From Methyloligella sp. GL2 (lineage in GTDB: Bacteria > Pseudomonadota > Alphaproteobacteria > Rhizobiales > Methyloligellaceae), in the NCBI RefSeq assembly GCF_013341275.1, contig NZ_CP054476.1, positions 1,005,501 through 1,069,500 on the forward strand: a stretch of DNA of 64,000 nt, read 5' to 3'. This document shows positions 29,154 through 38,741 of this stretch, one piece after another; the stretch's first letter is position 1, and each line of letters starts with the position of its first letter. The translations under genes and the position numbers were made by a program. A model generated the notes under the pieces. It was not told the origin of the DNA and made no database searches. It saw only the letters and a program-made list of their open reading frames with translations.

Positions 29154-29915
29154 TTGGCCGAGAAGAGCTGGAAAGTTGCGTGGATCACGGGCGCGAGCGG
29201 CGCGATTTGCGGCGAGCTTGCCCAGCGATTGGCGGCAAGCGGCGTTAAGATCGCCGCGACGGCGCGCCCCTCGGAGCGGCTCACCGAGCTCGCTGAGGCA
29301 CATGCCAATATCACCGCCTATCCGGCGGATATGCGCGATCCGGCCGAGTTGAAACGCTGCGTCGAAAAGATCGAAGCCGAGCTCGGACCTATTGATCTGA
29401 TGATCGCCGGGGCCGGCATGTACGAGCCGTTCGACGTGCATGCGATCGATCTGGAAGGCTTCGCCGACACGATGGAGCTGAACGTCACCGGGCTGATGAA
29501 CACCATCGCCGCGGTGCTGCCCGCCATGCTGGCGCGACGGTCCGGCCATGTGACGCTGATGGGATCGCTGTTCGGCTATTCCGGCTGGCCGGGGAATGGC
29601 GGCTACGGCGCCAGCAAGGCGGCGGTGATCAATCTCGCCGAGAGCCTGAAGCTGGAATTGAAGGGGACCGGCGTCGATCTCACCCTGGTCAGCCCCGGCT
29701 TCGTGAACACCAATCTCAATGCGTCCTACAAGGGCAAGAAGCATTTCGTGATGAGCCCACAGCGCTGCGCCAAGCAGATCCTGAAGCGGCTCGACCGGCG
29801 CCCCTACGAGATCGCCTTCCCGATCCAGGTGGCGCTGTTCCTCAAATTTGCGCGTGCCATGCCGCACGCCATCGGTTTCGCCATGATCCGCGCTTTCATC
29901 AAGGCGATGGGGTAG
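29154..29915 (+). CDS. Short-chain dehydrogenase/reductase
   Basis: 253 residues from TTG 29154, with GAGGGGGG upstream. The Rossmann motif is unusual, TGASGAICG at 12-20 instead of TGxxxGIG; the catalytic YGASK (Tyr151, Lys155) and a Ser near 138 are intact. A C-terminal hydrophobic stretch resembles SDR-type membrane-associated reductases. It closely follows purA. Substrate unknown. Confidence 0.85.
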   Translation: MAEKSWKVAWITGASGAICGELAQRLAASGVKIAATARPSERLTELAEAHANITAYPADMRDPAELKRCVEKIEAELGPIDLMIAGAGMYEPFDVHAIDLEGFADTMELNVTGLMNTIAAVLPAMLARRSGHVTLMGSLFGYSGWPGNGGYGASKAAVINLAESLKLELKGTGVDLTLVSPGFVNTNLNASYKGKKHFVMSPQRCAKQILKRLDRRPYEIAFPIQVALFLKFARAMPHAIGFAMIRAFIKAMG

Positions 29916-29935
29916 GGAGAGGTCGGCCTATCAAT

Positions 29936-30485
29936 CATGTGTCATGCCCGGCCTTGTGCCGGGGATCCATGACCACCGACTGGGTGAGTTAACCTCGGCC
30001 GGTGTTCGTGGATCACCGGGACAAGCCCGGTGATGACGCGCTTTGCTCGCCGAAATCCGATGTTGTGATGTTCGGCACCTCTCCACGATCATTCGTCACC
30101 CTCGGGCTTGACCCGAGGGTCCATGCCATTGCCGTGCCGCTTGCGCCCGTCCTCACGATGAACCGCTGACCGCGCCGAGAGGTAACGGCGTGGATGCCCG
30201 AGACCTTTTTGCGCTACCGCGCTTCGCGCTACTTGAGCGCGTCCGGGCATGACGACGGAAGGATTCGCTGAGGGACGGGGCCCCACCCAAGGCGTCGCCC
30301 TAAAGCAATTCGCGGAAGCGCGAGCGCGTGCCCGGGCATGGGAGTCCTTGGCAACGCTCGGGCCTTCACCCTTCGAGACGCGAGCTGCGCTCGCCCTCAG
30401 GATGAGGAGAGAGGTTAGCGGCTGTGTCGCTCCTCATGGTGAGGGCGCTTGGCGGAACGCCAAGCGCGTCTCGAACCATTGAGGC
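29936..30485. repeat. Intergenic repeat cluster
   Basis: Gene-free. It contains palindromes of the 'CATGCCCGG...CCGGGxATCCATGAC' type near 29940-30040, a 173-bp unit at 30086-30258 that recurs in the same orientation at 33441-33616, and a composite unit at 30357-30485 that is the diverged reverse complement of 490-615. The last unit has two nested hairpins (TTCGAGACGCG... and GGGCGCTTGGCG...CGCCAAGCGC). These are dispersed extragenic elements, not genes. Confidence 0.8.
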
Positions 30486-30491
30486 CCAGAC

Positions 30492-31850
30492 TTAAAGCAG
30501 ATCGCGGAAATAGTCGTCCATCAGGCGGTCGTCGGGATCGGCGGCCTGGCGGGCGGCTTTGAACTCGGCGATGCGTTCTTCGCCGAACGCCTTATGCACC
30601 TGATCGTGAGTCAGGAACGGCGTCTGATTGAACAGCGGCGTGCCGCCATGCTCGCTGCAGAAGACGTTGTAAACTTTCAGGAATTCTTCCCAGGCCTTGC
30701 CGCCGGTGGAGGCCGGATCGATGCTCAGGCTCGGCCCGTTCCAGCAATAGGAGAAGAGCGCGTTGCGGTCCTGGGCGATGGAATAGCCGACGCTCGGCAG
30801 GTTGGTGCGGTAGCCGGTCTTCTTCTCGTATTCGATCAGGAAGTCGCAATAGGCATCGAGGATGTCGAAGAAGCCTTCCTGCGGGAAAGCCCACATGGAG
30901 AAGATGTAGCGGTTCAGCCCGGGATCGCGCGGATAGTTGATGATCTGGGCGTGGGGCCAGGTCTTGTCGCCGCCGACCAGGCGGGAGAGCCCGAGACGGA
31001 TCAGGCCGAAATGCACGCTGTCGAGAAAGGCGCGGACCTTCTGATTGGGCGCCCATTCCTCGATCTTGCGGGTGATCAGCGGATCGTATTTGCGCCAGAA
31101 GCGGTTGCGGTATTTCCAGCGATATTCCTGTTTCGGCGTCTCGTCGGGATTGTCTTTCTTCAGCTCCACCACGACGCGCTTGTCGTAGGGGAAGATGTAA
31201 TACATCACCGCGCAGCCATCGGCCTTGTACTGGGGAAAGCGCTCGCGGAATTCCTGCAGAGAAACGTTGCGGTGGCGCAGCCACAGCGCCTTGGTCGGGC
31301 GGACGCGGATGGTGAGCTCGAAGACGATGCCGAGCAGGCCGTAGCTCGAGCGCATCAGGAACATCTCGTGCGGATCGTCCTTCTCGTTGATGGAGCGGAT
31401 CTCGCCTTTCGGCGTCACATAGCGCATGGCGGTGACGTAGGAGGAGATCTGACCGAGCTCGCCGGGAAAGGAAGAATCCTTGGTGGCGGCTGTGGCCATG
31501 GCGCCGAGGGTCACATTGCCGATCTCGGTCATGATGTGAAATTGCAGCCCGTGCTTCTTCAGCTCCAGGGCCAGCGGCTGGAAGGAGATGCCGGGCTCGA
31601 CGGTGACGGTCTCCTTGCCGATCTCGATGATGCGGTTCATGGCCTTCATGTCGACCATGGTGCCTTCGTCGCCGTTCATGCGGGCGGTGGAGTGCATGGA
31701 GCCGGCCGGGCGCACCGGCGACGGGAAGCGCTCCTTGTCGGTGATGATCTCGACCAGATCTTCGACAGTGTTCGGCGTCACCAGGACCTTGGGGCTGTAA
31801 TCCCAGGTTCCGTCCCAGCTCTTGATCTTGACGTCGCGGCGAATGTCCAT
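30492..31850 (-). CDS. FAD-binding oxidase of the VAO/PCMH family
   Basis: 452 residues. N-terminal FAD domain: TPNTVEDLVEII, RPAGSMHSTA (His53 is where several family members attach FAD covalently), MNRIIEIGKETVTVEPG, and GNVTLGAMATAATKDSSFPGELGQISSYV. The C-terminal half resembles the D-arabinono-lactone/alditol oxidase substrate domain. It probably oxidises a sugar-derived lactone or polyol, but the substrate is not evident. Divergent from the flavin monooxygenase, with which it may function; both are bracketed by direct repeats. Confidence 0.82.
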   Translation of the reverse strand: MDIRRDVKIKSWDGTWDYSPKVLVTPNTVEDLVEIITDKERFPSPVRPAGSMHSTARMNGDEGTMVDMKAMNRIIEIGKETVTVEPGISFQPLALELKKHGLQFHIMTEIGNVTLGAMATAATKDSSFPGELGQISSYVTAMRYVTPKGEIRSINEKDDPHEMFLMRSSYGLLGIVFELTIRVRPTKALWLRHRNVSLQEFRERFPQYKADGCAVMYYIFPYDKRVVVELKKDNPDETPKQEYRWKYRNRFWRKYDPLITRKIEEWAPNQKVRAFLDSVHFGLIRLGLSRLVGGDKTWPHAQIINYPRDPGLNRYIFSMWAFPQEGFFDILDAYCDFLIEYEKKTGYRTNLPSVGYSIAQDRNALFSYCWNGPSLSIDPASTGGKAWEEFLKVYNVFCSEHGGTPLFNQTPFLTHDQVHKAFGEERIAEFKAARQAADPDDRLMDDYFRDLL

Positions 31851-32043
31851 GTTTTCCCCCCAACAAATCCGCAGCGGACCTTAAAGCAAAGCTACAGCGC
31901 TGCCATCCCCTGTCACGCGGCGTTTCTGCCGCAGGCGGTGCGCCCCTGCGGCAAGGGATTGGGGTGCGCGAGAGGGCTCGGCCATGCTATGGGAGAGCCA
32001 CCCGTTTGACGGGCGGGGAGGATGGGAAGGCACGCATCTCGCC

Positions 32044-33414
32044 ATGACTGAAGGGATCGCTGAAAAGCGCTATTGCATCATCGGCGCCGGGGCTTCCGGC
32101 CTGCCCGTGGCCAAGAGCCTAGCGGAGCGGAATATTGCGTTCGACTGCTTCGAGGCCTTGGGCGATGTGGGCGGGATCTGGAACCCGGAAAGCCCGCACC
32201 GGGTCTATGGCTCGACCTATCTGAACTCCTCGCAGAAGCTTTCCCGCTATACCGACTTCAACTTCGCCGAGGGGCTGCCGCATTATTTGAGCGCGGCCCA
32301 GGCGCAGGAGTATTTGCGCGCCTATGCTCGGCATTTTGGGCTCTACGACAAGATCAGCTTCAACTCCGAGGTGGCCCGCGCCGAACGGGTCGACGGGCGC
32401 TGGCAGGTGACGCTGAAAGGCGAGAGCGAGCCGCGCATCTATGACGGGCTGGTGGTCGCCAACGGCCATCACTGGTCGCCGAAAATGCCGAGCTATCCCG
32501 GCACGTTCGACGGCGAGATCCTGCACTCCCATGACGTGAAGTCGAAGGAACAGCTCCGGGGCAAGCGCGTTGTGGTGGTCGGGGCCGGAAATTCGGCCGT
32601 GGATATTTTGTCGGATGCGGCGCTGGACGGGGCGGCGGCGATCCACTCCATGCGGCGAAGCTATTACTTCTTCCCCAAGATGGTGTTCGGCCGGCCGACG
32701 GACCGGTTCATCGATCTCACCAGCCGCTGGCCGCTGCCGCGCAGCTTCATGCGCTGGCTGTACAAGACCGGGATGCTGGTGCTGGTCGGCAGCCACAAGG
32801 CTTACGGCCTGCCGGCGCCCGATCACGGGCTGTTCGAGCAGCATCCCACCGCCTGCACCACCTATCTCGATCACGTGGTGCATGGGCGCGTCCGGGTGCA
32901 TCCGGGCATTGTGCGGCTGGACGGCAAGACGGTGCATTTCACCGATGGCAGCGCGGAGGCGGCGGATCTGATCGTGCTCGCCACGGGCTACGATCTCAGC
33001 TTCCCGTTCTTGGATAGCTCATACATTCTGGATGCCGAGGGGCGCTCGAAGCTGTTCATCCATACCTTCCACCGGGAGCTGGACGATTTCTTCGTCGCCG
33101 GCCTGTTCGAGCCGGCGGAAGGGGGCGTGTGGCAGCTCGCCGATTATCAGGCCAAGCTGATTGGCAGCTTCCTGGTGGCGCTGGCGCGCGATTCCGAGAA
33201 GGCCGATTGGTTCAGAAAGCTGAAGCGGGACGGGCATCCGGATATCGGCCACGGCATCGCCTATCAGGGCACTGCCTGGCACAAATTCGAGATCCAGCAT
33301 TACCGCTTCCGCAAATATATGAAGGGCCTGCTGGAGCGCTTCGGACGGGCGTCCGAGGAGACCGTGGACGGCGCACCTCTGCCGGACGAGAAGGCGCAGC
33401 AGGAGGCGGCTTAG
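32044..33414 (+). CDS. Flavin-containing monooxygenase-like protein
   Basis: 456 residues from ATG 32044. First dinucleotide motif IIGAGASGLP (FAD), then VGGIWN, then a second VVVVGAGNSAVD (NADPH). Between them is FDGEILHSHD, a version of the FxGxxxHxxx(Y/F) FMO/BVMO fingerprint without the final aromatic residue. C-terminal ATGYDLSFPF is also typical. It likely oxygenates a soft nucleophile or ketone with NADPH and O2. Substrate unknown; neighbour of the FAD oxidase. Confidence 0.82.
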   Translation: MTEGIAEKRYCIIGAGASGLPVAKSLAERNIAFDCFEALGDVGGIWNPESPHRVYGSTYLNSSQKLSRYTDFNFAEGLPHYLSAAQAQEYLRAYARHFGLYDKISFNSEVARAERVDGRWQVTLKGESEPRIYDGLVVANGHHWSPKMPSYPGTFDGEILHSHDVKSKEQLRGKRVVVVGAGNSAVDILSDAALDGAAAIHSMRRSYYFFPKMVFGRPTDRFIDLTSRWPLPRSFMRWLYKTGMLVLVGSHKAYGLPAPDHGLFEQHPTACTTYLDHVVHGRVRVHPGIVRLDGKTVHFTDGSAEAADLIVLATGYDLSFPFLDSSYILDAEGRSKLFIHTFHRELDDFFVAGLFEPAEGGVWQLADYQAKLIGSFLVALARDSEKADWFRKLKRDGHPDIGHGIAYQGTAWHKFEIQHYRFRKYMKGLLERFGRASEETVDGAPLPDEKAQQEAA

Positions 33415-33440
33415 GGGGCCCGGGCTTCACCCCGTCATCA

Positions 33441-33616
33441 CGATCATTCGTCACCCTCGGGCTTGACCCGAGGGGCCATGCCGTTGCCGTGCCGCTCGCT
33501 CCCGTCTTTACGATGAATCGTTGACCGCGCCGCGAGGTAACGGCGTGGATGCCCGGCGCATCCTTTTGCGCTAACACGCTCCGCGCTACTTGAGCGGGGC
33601 CGGGCATGACGACGAC
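33441..33616 (+). repeat. Second copy of the roughly 175-bp direct repeat
   Basis: Same orientation and closely similar, with scattered substitutions and a few indels, to 30086-30258. Both start CGATCATTCGTCACCCTCGG and end with GGGCATGACGACG. Together they flank the FAD oxidase and monooxygenase genes. The remaining bases to 33698 hold only short palindromic pieces. Confidence 0.85.
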
Positions 33617-33698
33617 AGAGAGAGGCGTAGGGGCCGTGCGTCCCTCATGTCTCGCTTCGCTCGCCCGAGGATGACCGATGTTTGAATGGCGCTGCCCC

Positions 33699-34499
33699 TC
33701 ACGCCTTCCGCTTCGCCCGCTTCGAGGCCTTGCGCAGCTGGCTGGCGACGAGGTTGGGGAAGAGCGCGTTCAGCACGAACAGGGCGCGGAACAGGCCGGG
33801 CTTCACGATCTGGTTCTTACGGGCTTCCAGCCCGGTGACGATGGCCTTGGCGGCCTCGTCCGGCGTCAGCGTCGGGAACAAGGTCTGATTGGTCTCCGGC
33901 ATGTTCTCGCGGCTGCCGGGATTGTGCTCCCAATAGGGGGTCTCCACCGTGCCGAGCACGATCAGGCTGACGCCGATCCCGTGCGGCTTCATCTCGCTGC
34001 GCAAGCCATCGGCCAGCCCCTTCACCGCGTGGCGGGCGGCGATGTAGCAGGTGGCGTTGGGCCAGGCGAGATAGGAGGCGGGCGAGGAGACGAAGCCGAT
34101 CTGGCCGCTGTCTGCCTCGATCATCGCCGGCAGCAGGGCGCGGGTGAGGTAGACGCCGGCCAGATACGGCACCGCGATCATGGCTTGGGCCTCTTCGGCG
34201 CTGGTCTCGATCAGCGGAATCCAGCGTCCGACACCGGCATTGTTGATCAAGAGATCGGGCGGACCGCCGCGATCCAGCACGGTCTTGGCGGCCTCGCCGG
34301 CCGCATCTGAGTCGGCAAGATCGGCGACCACGATCTCGGCGCTGCCGCCTCCCTCCCGGATGTTGCCGGCGATCTGCTCGAGCCGCTCCTGGTTGCGCGC
34401 TAGCAAAATCAGACGCGCGCCGCGGGCGGCGAAGGCCTTGGCCGCCGCCGCACCGATGCCGCTGGACGCGCCGGTGACCAGAACCCGCTTGTAAGCCAT
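33699..34499 (-). CDS. Short-chain dehydrogenase with Arg in place of catalytic Lys
   Basis: 266 residues from ATG 34499. Cofactor motif TGASSGIG (9-16), NNAG (87-90 region) and the catalytic Ser139/Tyr152 are present, but the YxxxK motif reads YIAAR, placing Arg156 where Lys is expected; a Lys follows at 160. The basic C-terminus (RKASKRAKRKA) and hydrophobic segment before it suggest membrane association. Either an atypical or a weakened enzyme. Substrate unknown. Confidence 0.83.
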   Translation of the reverse strand: MAYKRVLVTGASSGIGAAAAKAFAARGARLILLARNQERLEQIAGNIREGGGSAEIVVADLADSDAAGEAAKTVLDRGGPPDLLINNAGVGRWIPLIETSAEEAQAMIAVPYLAGVYLTRALLPAMIEADSGQIGFVSSPASYLAWPNATCYIAARHAVKGLADGLRSEMKPHGIGVSLIVLGTVETPYWEHNPGSRENMPETNQTLFPTLTPDEAAKAIVTGLEARKNQIVKPGLFRALFVLNALFPNLVASQLRKASKRAKRKA

Positions 34500-34687
34500 T
34501 GATTTCTCGCCTCTTTCGGAAGCGCTCAAGAAGTCGGTCCGCGGCGGCCGGCGGCCTCCCACACCCTGTGGCGGAAACGTTACAGTCGTGCAGGAATGTG
34601 GCTACACCCTAGGGAAGCAAGCTGCCAAGAATTCCCGCCCGAGATATCTTACCGACTCTTCTTTCTAGCTAACAGGGGGAGCGGTTG

Positions 34688-35056
34688 ATGAGCTCGTTCG
34701 GGCGCGCCTTGGTTGTGGCGCTATTGTTTGCAGGAGCTGGCGTTGGGCTGAGTGCACCGGCGGCAGCGCGGTGTGTCGGCGTTTCCGGCACGGCTGACGG
34801 TTTCGATAAGCAGACGGCGGTGACCCGCGCGCAAGCCGCGGTGGTCGAGTCGGTCAACGACATCAAGGCGAAATACCGGGTCCGCTCGGTGAGCCTGGCG
34901 CCGCGCAAGATGAAGCCGCAGCCCTATTGGCGGTCGGAGGTTCCGGCGGATGTCTATGTAAAGCCGGATATCATCACCCGCTCCACGCATACGGTTTGCT
35001 GGCACGGCGTGGTTTCGCCTTATGTCTGCACCTCTGGCGCACGGGTCTGCTTCTAG
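34688..35056 (+). CDS. Exported cysteine-containing hypothetical protein
   Basis: 122 residues from ATG 34688, with GGGGGAG upstream. A signal peptide ending near AAARC is followed by a domain with CVGVSGTADGFDKQTAV at the N-terminus and four Cys in all (one early, three in the last 25 residues: VCWHG, YVCTSG, RVCF), consistent with disulphides in the periplasm. Ends 30 bp before a terminator. Family not recognised. Confidence 0.65.
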   Translation: MSSFGRALVVALLFAGAGVGLSAPAAARCVGVSGTADGFDKQTAVTRAQAAVVESVNDIKAKYRVRSVSLAPRKMKPQPYWRSEVPADVYVKPDIITRSTHTVCWHGVVSPYVCTSGARVCF

Positions 35057-35085
35057 GACCCTTCGCCAAATTCCTATGGTCGTAC

Positions 35086-35123
35086 GACCCTCGGAAGTTT
35101 CCGCTTCCGGGGGTTCTTTTTTG
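35086..35123 (+). terminator. Rho-independent terminator
   Basis: GACCCTCGGAAG (35086-35097) pairs with CTTCCGGGGGTT (35104-35115) through two wobble pairs, loop TTTCCG, followed by CTTTTTT. It separates the exported protein gene from the convergent emrB-like gene. Confidence 0.8.
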
Positions 35124-35180
35124 ACTGTCGCGGGGAGAGGCGCATGCGCTCCAAAGCGCGGGGCGGTCTAGCCGGGCGGC

Positions 35181-36749
35181 TTAGCCGGCGCCGGCGAGCA
35201 CGGGGGTGCCGATCTTCGGGCGCTTCATCAAGAGCACCAGCGGCAGGATGGCGAAGGTCACGATGCCGATGAACCAGAACAGATCGACGAAGGCGATCAG
35301 CGCGGCCTGGCGGGCGATCTCGCCGCCGATCAGCGCAAGCGACTCCGCCGAGTTGGGATCGAGCCCGGCCTTGTCGAGATAGCTCGGCACTTCCGGGTTG
35401 AACGGGGTCACGTGGCTGGCGAGCTGACTCCAATGGATCTGGCCCTGGCGGGCGAGCAGCCAGCTGACCACGGCGATGCCGAGGGAGGAACCGATGCCGC
35501 GGGTTAGGGCGAAGAGGCCGGAGGCCTCGTCCAGCCGCTCGCGCGGGATATTGCCGAAGGCCACGGTGGTGAGCGGCACGAAGAACAGCCCCATACCGAT
35601 ACCGGCGATGACGCCGGGGAAGGCGATGGCGAAGGCGTCGGCCTGCAGGGTCAGATTGGCCAGCATCATGGATCCGATGGCGGACAGAATGATGCCGACG
35701 GAGACCAGCAGCCGCGGATCGAAATAGCGCAAAAGCACCCGCCCGGTCAGGGCCAGCACGAAGGCGGAGGCGATGGCCCGCGGCATGAACAGCATGCCGG
35801 CGCTCATCGGCGGATAGCCCATCAGCCGCTGCACCAGAAGCGGCAGCAGAGCGACGGTGCCGAACAGGGTGACGCCATAGGCCATGATGGCCAGAAGCCC
35901 GGCGAGGAAGTTGCGGTCCTTGATCAGCGACAGATCGACGATGTTGTCCGGCTTGGACCAGCCGCGCATGAAGAAGGCCGCGCCGCCAAACACGGCAATG
36001 CCGGTGAAGAACTGGATGACATGGCTGTCGAACCAGCCGCGGGTCTGGCCCTGATCCAGCACGAATTGCAGCGAGCCGATGGAGAACACCAACAATAAGA
36101 GCCCGGTCCAGTCGGTCTTCAGCTTATGGGTGGGCGATTGCGGCAGATGGCCGGCGGCCAGGAACAGGGCGAACAGGCCGAGCGGCACGTTGATGTAGAA
36201 CACCGAGCGCCAGATGAAGGTCTCGGTCAGCCAGCCGCCGAGGGTCGGGCCGAGCACCGGCGCCACCATGATGCCGACGCCGAAAATGGCGAGCGCCTGG
36301 CCGTGCTTCTCGCGCGGGAAGGCATCAAGCAGGATGGCCTGGCTGAGCGGCACCAGCGGGGCGCCGCAGACGCCTTGCGCCAGGCGGAACACCACCATGC
36401 TCTCCAAGTTCCAGGCCATGCCGCACAGCGCCGAGGTGATGACGAAGCCGATGATCGAGCTGGTCAGCAGCCGGCGGCGGCCGATGCGTCTGGAGAGAAA
36501 GCCGGTGAGCGGCATCACCACGGCGGAGGCGACCAGATAGGAGGTCAGCACCCAGGTGATCTGATCCTGGGTGGCGCCGAACGCGCCCAGCATATGGGGC
36601 GTCGCCACGCTCACGATGGTGATGTCGAGGACTTCCAGGATGGCGGTGAGGACCACCGCCACGACGAGCGCGACCGAGGGCTTCGGATGCGGTCCCTCCT
36701 CTTCGAGAGGAACCAGCGGATTACCGGCCTCCGCGGTCGCTTCGGTCAT
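35181..36749 (-). CDS. emrB: DHA2-family drug efflux permease (EmrB type)
   Basis: 522 residues with 14 predicted membrane helices. Motif A variant GFLSRRIGRRRLL, motif C ILGPTLGGWLTE (GxLxGPxxGG type) and the first-helix signature LEVLDITIVSVATPHM identify the EmrB/QacA subgroup of MFS proton antiporters. Its ATG overlaps the stop of emrA (ATGA), so the pair is coupled. With an outer-membrane TolC partner, not present here, it would export hydrophobic drugs. Confidence 0.93.
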   Translation of the reverse strand: MTEATAEAGNPLVPLEEEGPHPKPSVALVVAVVLTAILEVLDITIVSVATPHMLGAFGATQDQITWVLTSYLVASAVVMPLTGFLSRRIGRRRLLTSSIIGFVITSALCGMAWNLESMVVFRLAQGVCGAPLVPLSQAILLDAFPREKHGQALAIFGVGIMVAPVLGPTLGGWLTETFIWRSVFYINVPLGLFALFLAAGHLPQSPTHKLKTDWTGLLLLVFSIGSLQFVLDQGQTRGWFDSHVIQFFTGIAVFGGAAFFMRGWSKPDNIVDLSLIKDRNFLAGLLAIMAYGVTLFGTVALLPLLVQRLMGYPPMSAGMLFMPRAIASAFVLALTGRVLLRYFDPRLLVSVGIILSAIGSMMLANLTLQADAFAIAFPGVIAGIGMGLFFVPLTTVAFGNIPRERLDEASGLFALTRGIGSSLGIAVVSWLLARQGQIHWSQLASHVTPFNPEVPSYLDKAGLDPNSAESLALIGGEIARQAALIAFVDLFWFIGIVTFAILPLVLLMKRPKIGTPVLAGAG

Positions 36750-37840
36750 TGCGCCGCCTGGCCGGAATCGCCCGTGGCGCTGCCGTTATCCCGGCCGTCG
36801 GTGGTGTCGACGGTCACGGTGGCGCTGGCGCCGACGCGCAGGGGCTTACCCGGCTCGGCTTGCGGATCGTCGATGCGCACCCGCACGGGGAAGCGCTGGG
36901 TCACCTTCACCCAGTTGCCGGAGGCGTTTTCCGGCGGCAGCACCGAGAAGGTGGCGCCGGAGCCGGGGCTGATGCTGTCGACCGTGCCCTTGAAGGTCAC
37001 GCCGGGATACATGTCGAGCTTGATATCGGCGCTCTGCCCGCGATGGATGCGGGCGATGTCGGTCTCTTTGAAGTTCGCGTCCACCCACCATTGATCGCCC
37101 TCGATAATGGCGAAGACCGGGCGGCCTTGCTGTAGCGCGCTGCCGGGGCGGATATTGACGGTGGACAGGGTGCCGCCGGAGGGGGCGAGGATATGGGTCT
37201 TCACCCGGTCGTGCACCGCCTTCTGCAGCTGGGCGGCGGCAGCGCGGAGCTTCACGGTCGGGGTGCTGATTTCGATATTGGCGTCTTGCGCGGCGATGAA
37301 GGCTTTCTCTGCCGCCTTGTAGTCGTCGAGCGCCGTGTCCCAGGCCTGCTCGGCGCCGGCGAGGTCGCCGCTGGAGGTGCTGGCCGGATCGCGCGCCGCA
37401 TCCTTGGCCTTCTGATAGGCCGCCAGGGCCTCGTCGAGGGCGCTGCGCTTGGCGGTCATATCCTCGGCCGCCTTCTTCAGATCGTCGGCCGCCGTGCCGG
37501 AAGCTTCCACCGTCGCATCGAACTGGGCCTTGGCGCCGCGCAAAGCTGCATCATAGAGGCTGGGATCGAGATCGAAGAGCGGGTCGTTGGCCTTCACCAC
37601 CTCGTCGGTATCGACATAGACGGCGGAGACCACACCGCTCACCTCCGGCGCAACGCGCACGATCTCCGAGCCGACATAGGCATTCTCGGTGCTCGGGTAA
37701 TAGATGCGGTACTGCCAAAAGCCGAGGGCGCCGCCGATGGTCACGACGATCAGCACCAGAAGTGCGATCCAACGCGCCCTGACCGAGAAGGTGCCGGACG
37801 AAGCCTCAGATTCAGATTCGGTCGAAGCGTCTTTGGTCAC
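36746..37840 (-). CDS. emrA: EmrA-type membrane fusion protein
   Basis: 364 residues. One N-terminal helix (about 24-44), then YYPSTENAYVGSEIVRVAPEVSG, the lipoyl-type half motif of HlyD/EmrA adaptors, an alpha-hairpin coiled coil (about 95-215) and the second lipoyl half with ILAPSGGTLSTVNIRPGS. It bridges the EmrB-like pump to an outer-membrane channel. First gene of the two-gene operon; no adjacent regulator. Confidence 0.93.
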   Translation of the reverse strand: MTKDASTESESEASSGTFSVRARWIALLVLIVVTIGGALGFWQYRIYYPSTENAYVGSEIVRVAPEVSGVVSAVYVDTDEVVKANDPLFDLDPSLYDAALRGAKAQFDATVEASGTAADDLKKAAEDMTAKRSALDEALAAYQKAKDAARDPASTSSGDLAGAEQAWDTALDDYKAAEKAFIAAQDANIEISTPTVKLRAAAAQLQKAVHDRVKTHILAPSGGTLSTVNIRPGSALQQGRPVFAIIEGDQWWVDANFKETDIARIHRGQSADIKLDMYPGVTFKGTVDSISPGSGATFSVLPPENASGNWVKVTQRFPVRVRIDDPQAEPGKPLRVGASATVTVDTTDGRDNGSATGDSGQAAQ

Positions 37841-38289
37841 TTCCGTCTCAGCCTCGTTAATGAAGGAGAAGAGTTTGCCGACGTGTCACTGCAGCGTCTG
37901 CCAATCTGCCCAAGAACGGGCAAATGATTGGCTGCGTTTAAACTGCCTGAAGCATCGTAGCAAGGGGTGCGTTTTTCAAACCCGACCCTGGTTGACGGAA
38001 TTTCCGGCAACCAAAGCCAAACATTCGACCTTGCATTTTCAATCAGGCGGTGAAAGTCCGGCGGACTATACTTGTACAGTTGTCCTCCGTCTATGTTCGG
38101 CCGCCGGGGCAAAGGTGTTTTGGTTTACGGCGTTTACGGCGTTTGGAGCCGTTGCGGCGGCCTGCGGCGCTGCCTAGAGTTCTCGGAAGGTCTTGAAGAG
38201 CTTTGGCGCAGCGCGGGATGCAGATTGCGTGCGCAAGGCGGCAACGTGGGGCGCGCCATCGCGGCGTCTAGGAAAATGGGGGAGGGGCT
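37841..38289. promoter_or_regulatory. Long non-coding gap upstream of emrA with a palindrome
   Basis: No credible gene in these 449 bp. A perfect 13-bp palindrome AGTCCG-G-CGGACT lies at 38055-38067, followed by TATACTTGTACAGT. It could be the operator of an unlinked regulator of emrAB (read leftward) or of the small membrane gene (read rightward). Moderately AT-rich. Confidence 0.4.
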
Positions 38290-38712
38290 GTGCAGCGATC
38301 GATCTTTCTGGCCCGGCTGACGGGGCCGCTTCTGACGCTGGTCGGCATCGACATGCTGATAGGCCCGACCGGCTTTCTCGCCGTGATTTCGGCGATCATG
38401 GACGATCCGGCGCTGGTCTATATCGTCTCGATCCTCGGCTTTCTGGCCGGGCTCTCCATGCTGCTGGCGCATAACCGCTGGGTGCCCGACTGGCCTATCA
38501 TCTTCACGGTGCTGGGCTGGCTGGTGCTGTTCGATTCCAGCCTCTGGCTGCTCGCCCCCGATCACATGATCGCCTTCTGGCGCCCGGCGACGGAGCTCTG
38601 CGGCCTGCCGCTGGCCTTCGGCGCCCTGGCGCTGCTGCTCGGCGCGGCGCTCTGCTATCTGGGGTTCTTCATGCTGCCACCGCCTCCGCCGGAGGATGCG
38701 GCTGAGGGGTGA
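38290..38712 (+). CDS. Small four-helix membrane protein
   Basis: 140 residues from GTG 38290 with GGGGGAGGGG upstream. Four hydrophobic helices (about 8-32, 42-60, 68-88, 105-128) and a Pro-rich acidic tail. The alternation TGPLLTLVGIDMLIGPTGF, LVYIVSILGFLAGLSMLLAHNRW recalls small uncharacterised membrane proteins. Function unknown. Confidence 0.6.
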   Translation: MQRSIFLARLTGPLLTLVGIDMLIGPTGFLAVISAIMDDPALVYIVSILGFLAGLSMLLAHNRWVPDWPIIFTVLGWLVLFDSSLWLLAPDHMIAFWRPATELCGLPLAFGALALLLGAALCYLGFFMLPPPPPEDAAEG

Positions 38713-38741
38713 GGTTGGTGGTCTTACTCTCGGGCTGCGCG

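Noticed and set aside
37837..38112. Minus frame upstream of emrA as a possible regulator
   Set aside because: No helix-turn-helix or other domain and it overlaps the emrA start region; treated as non-coding.
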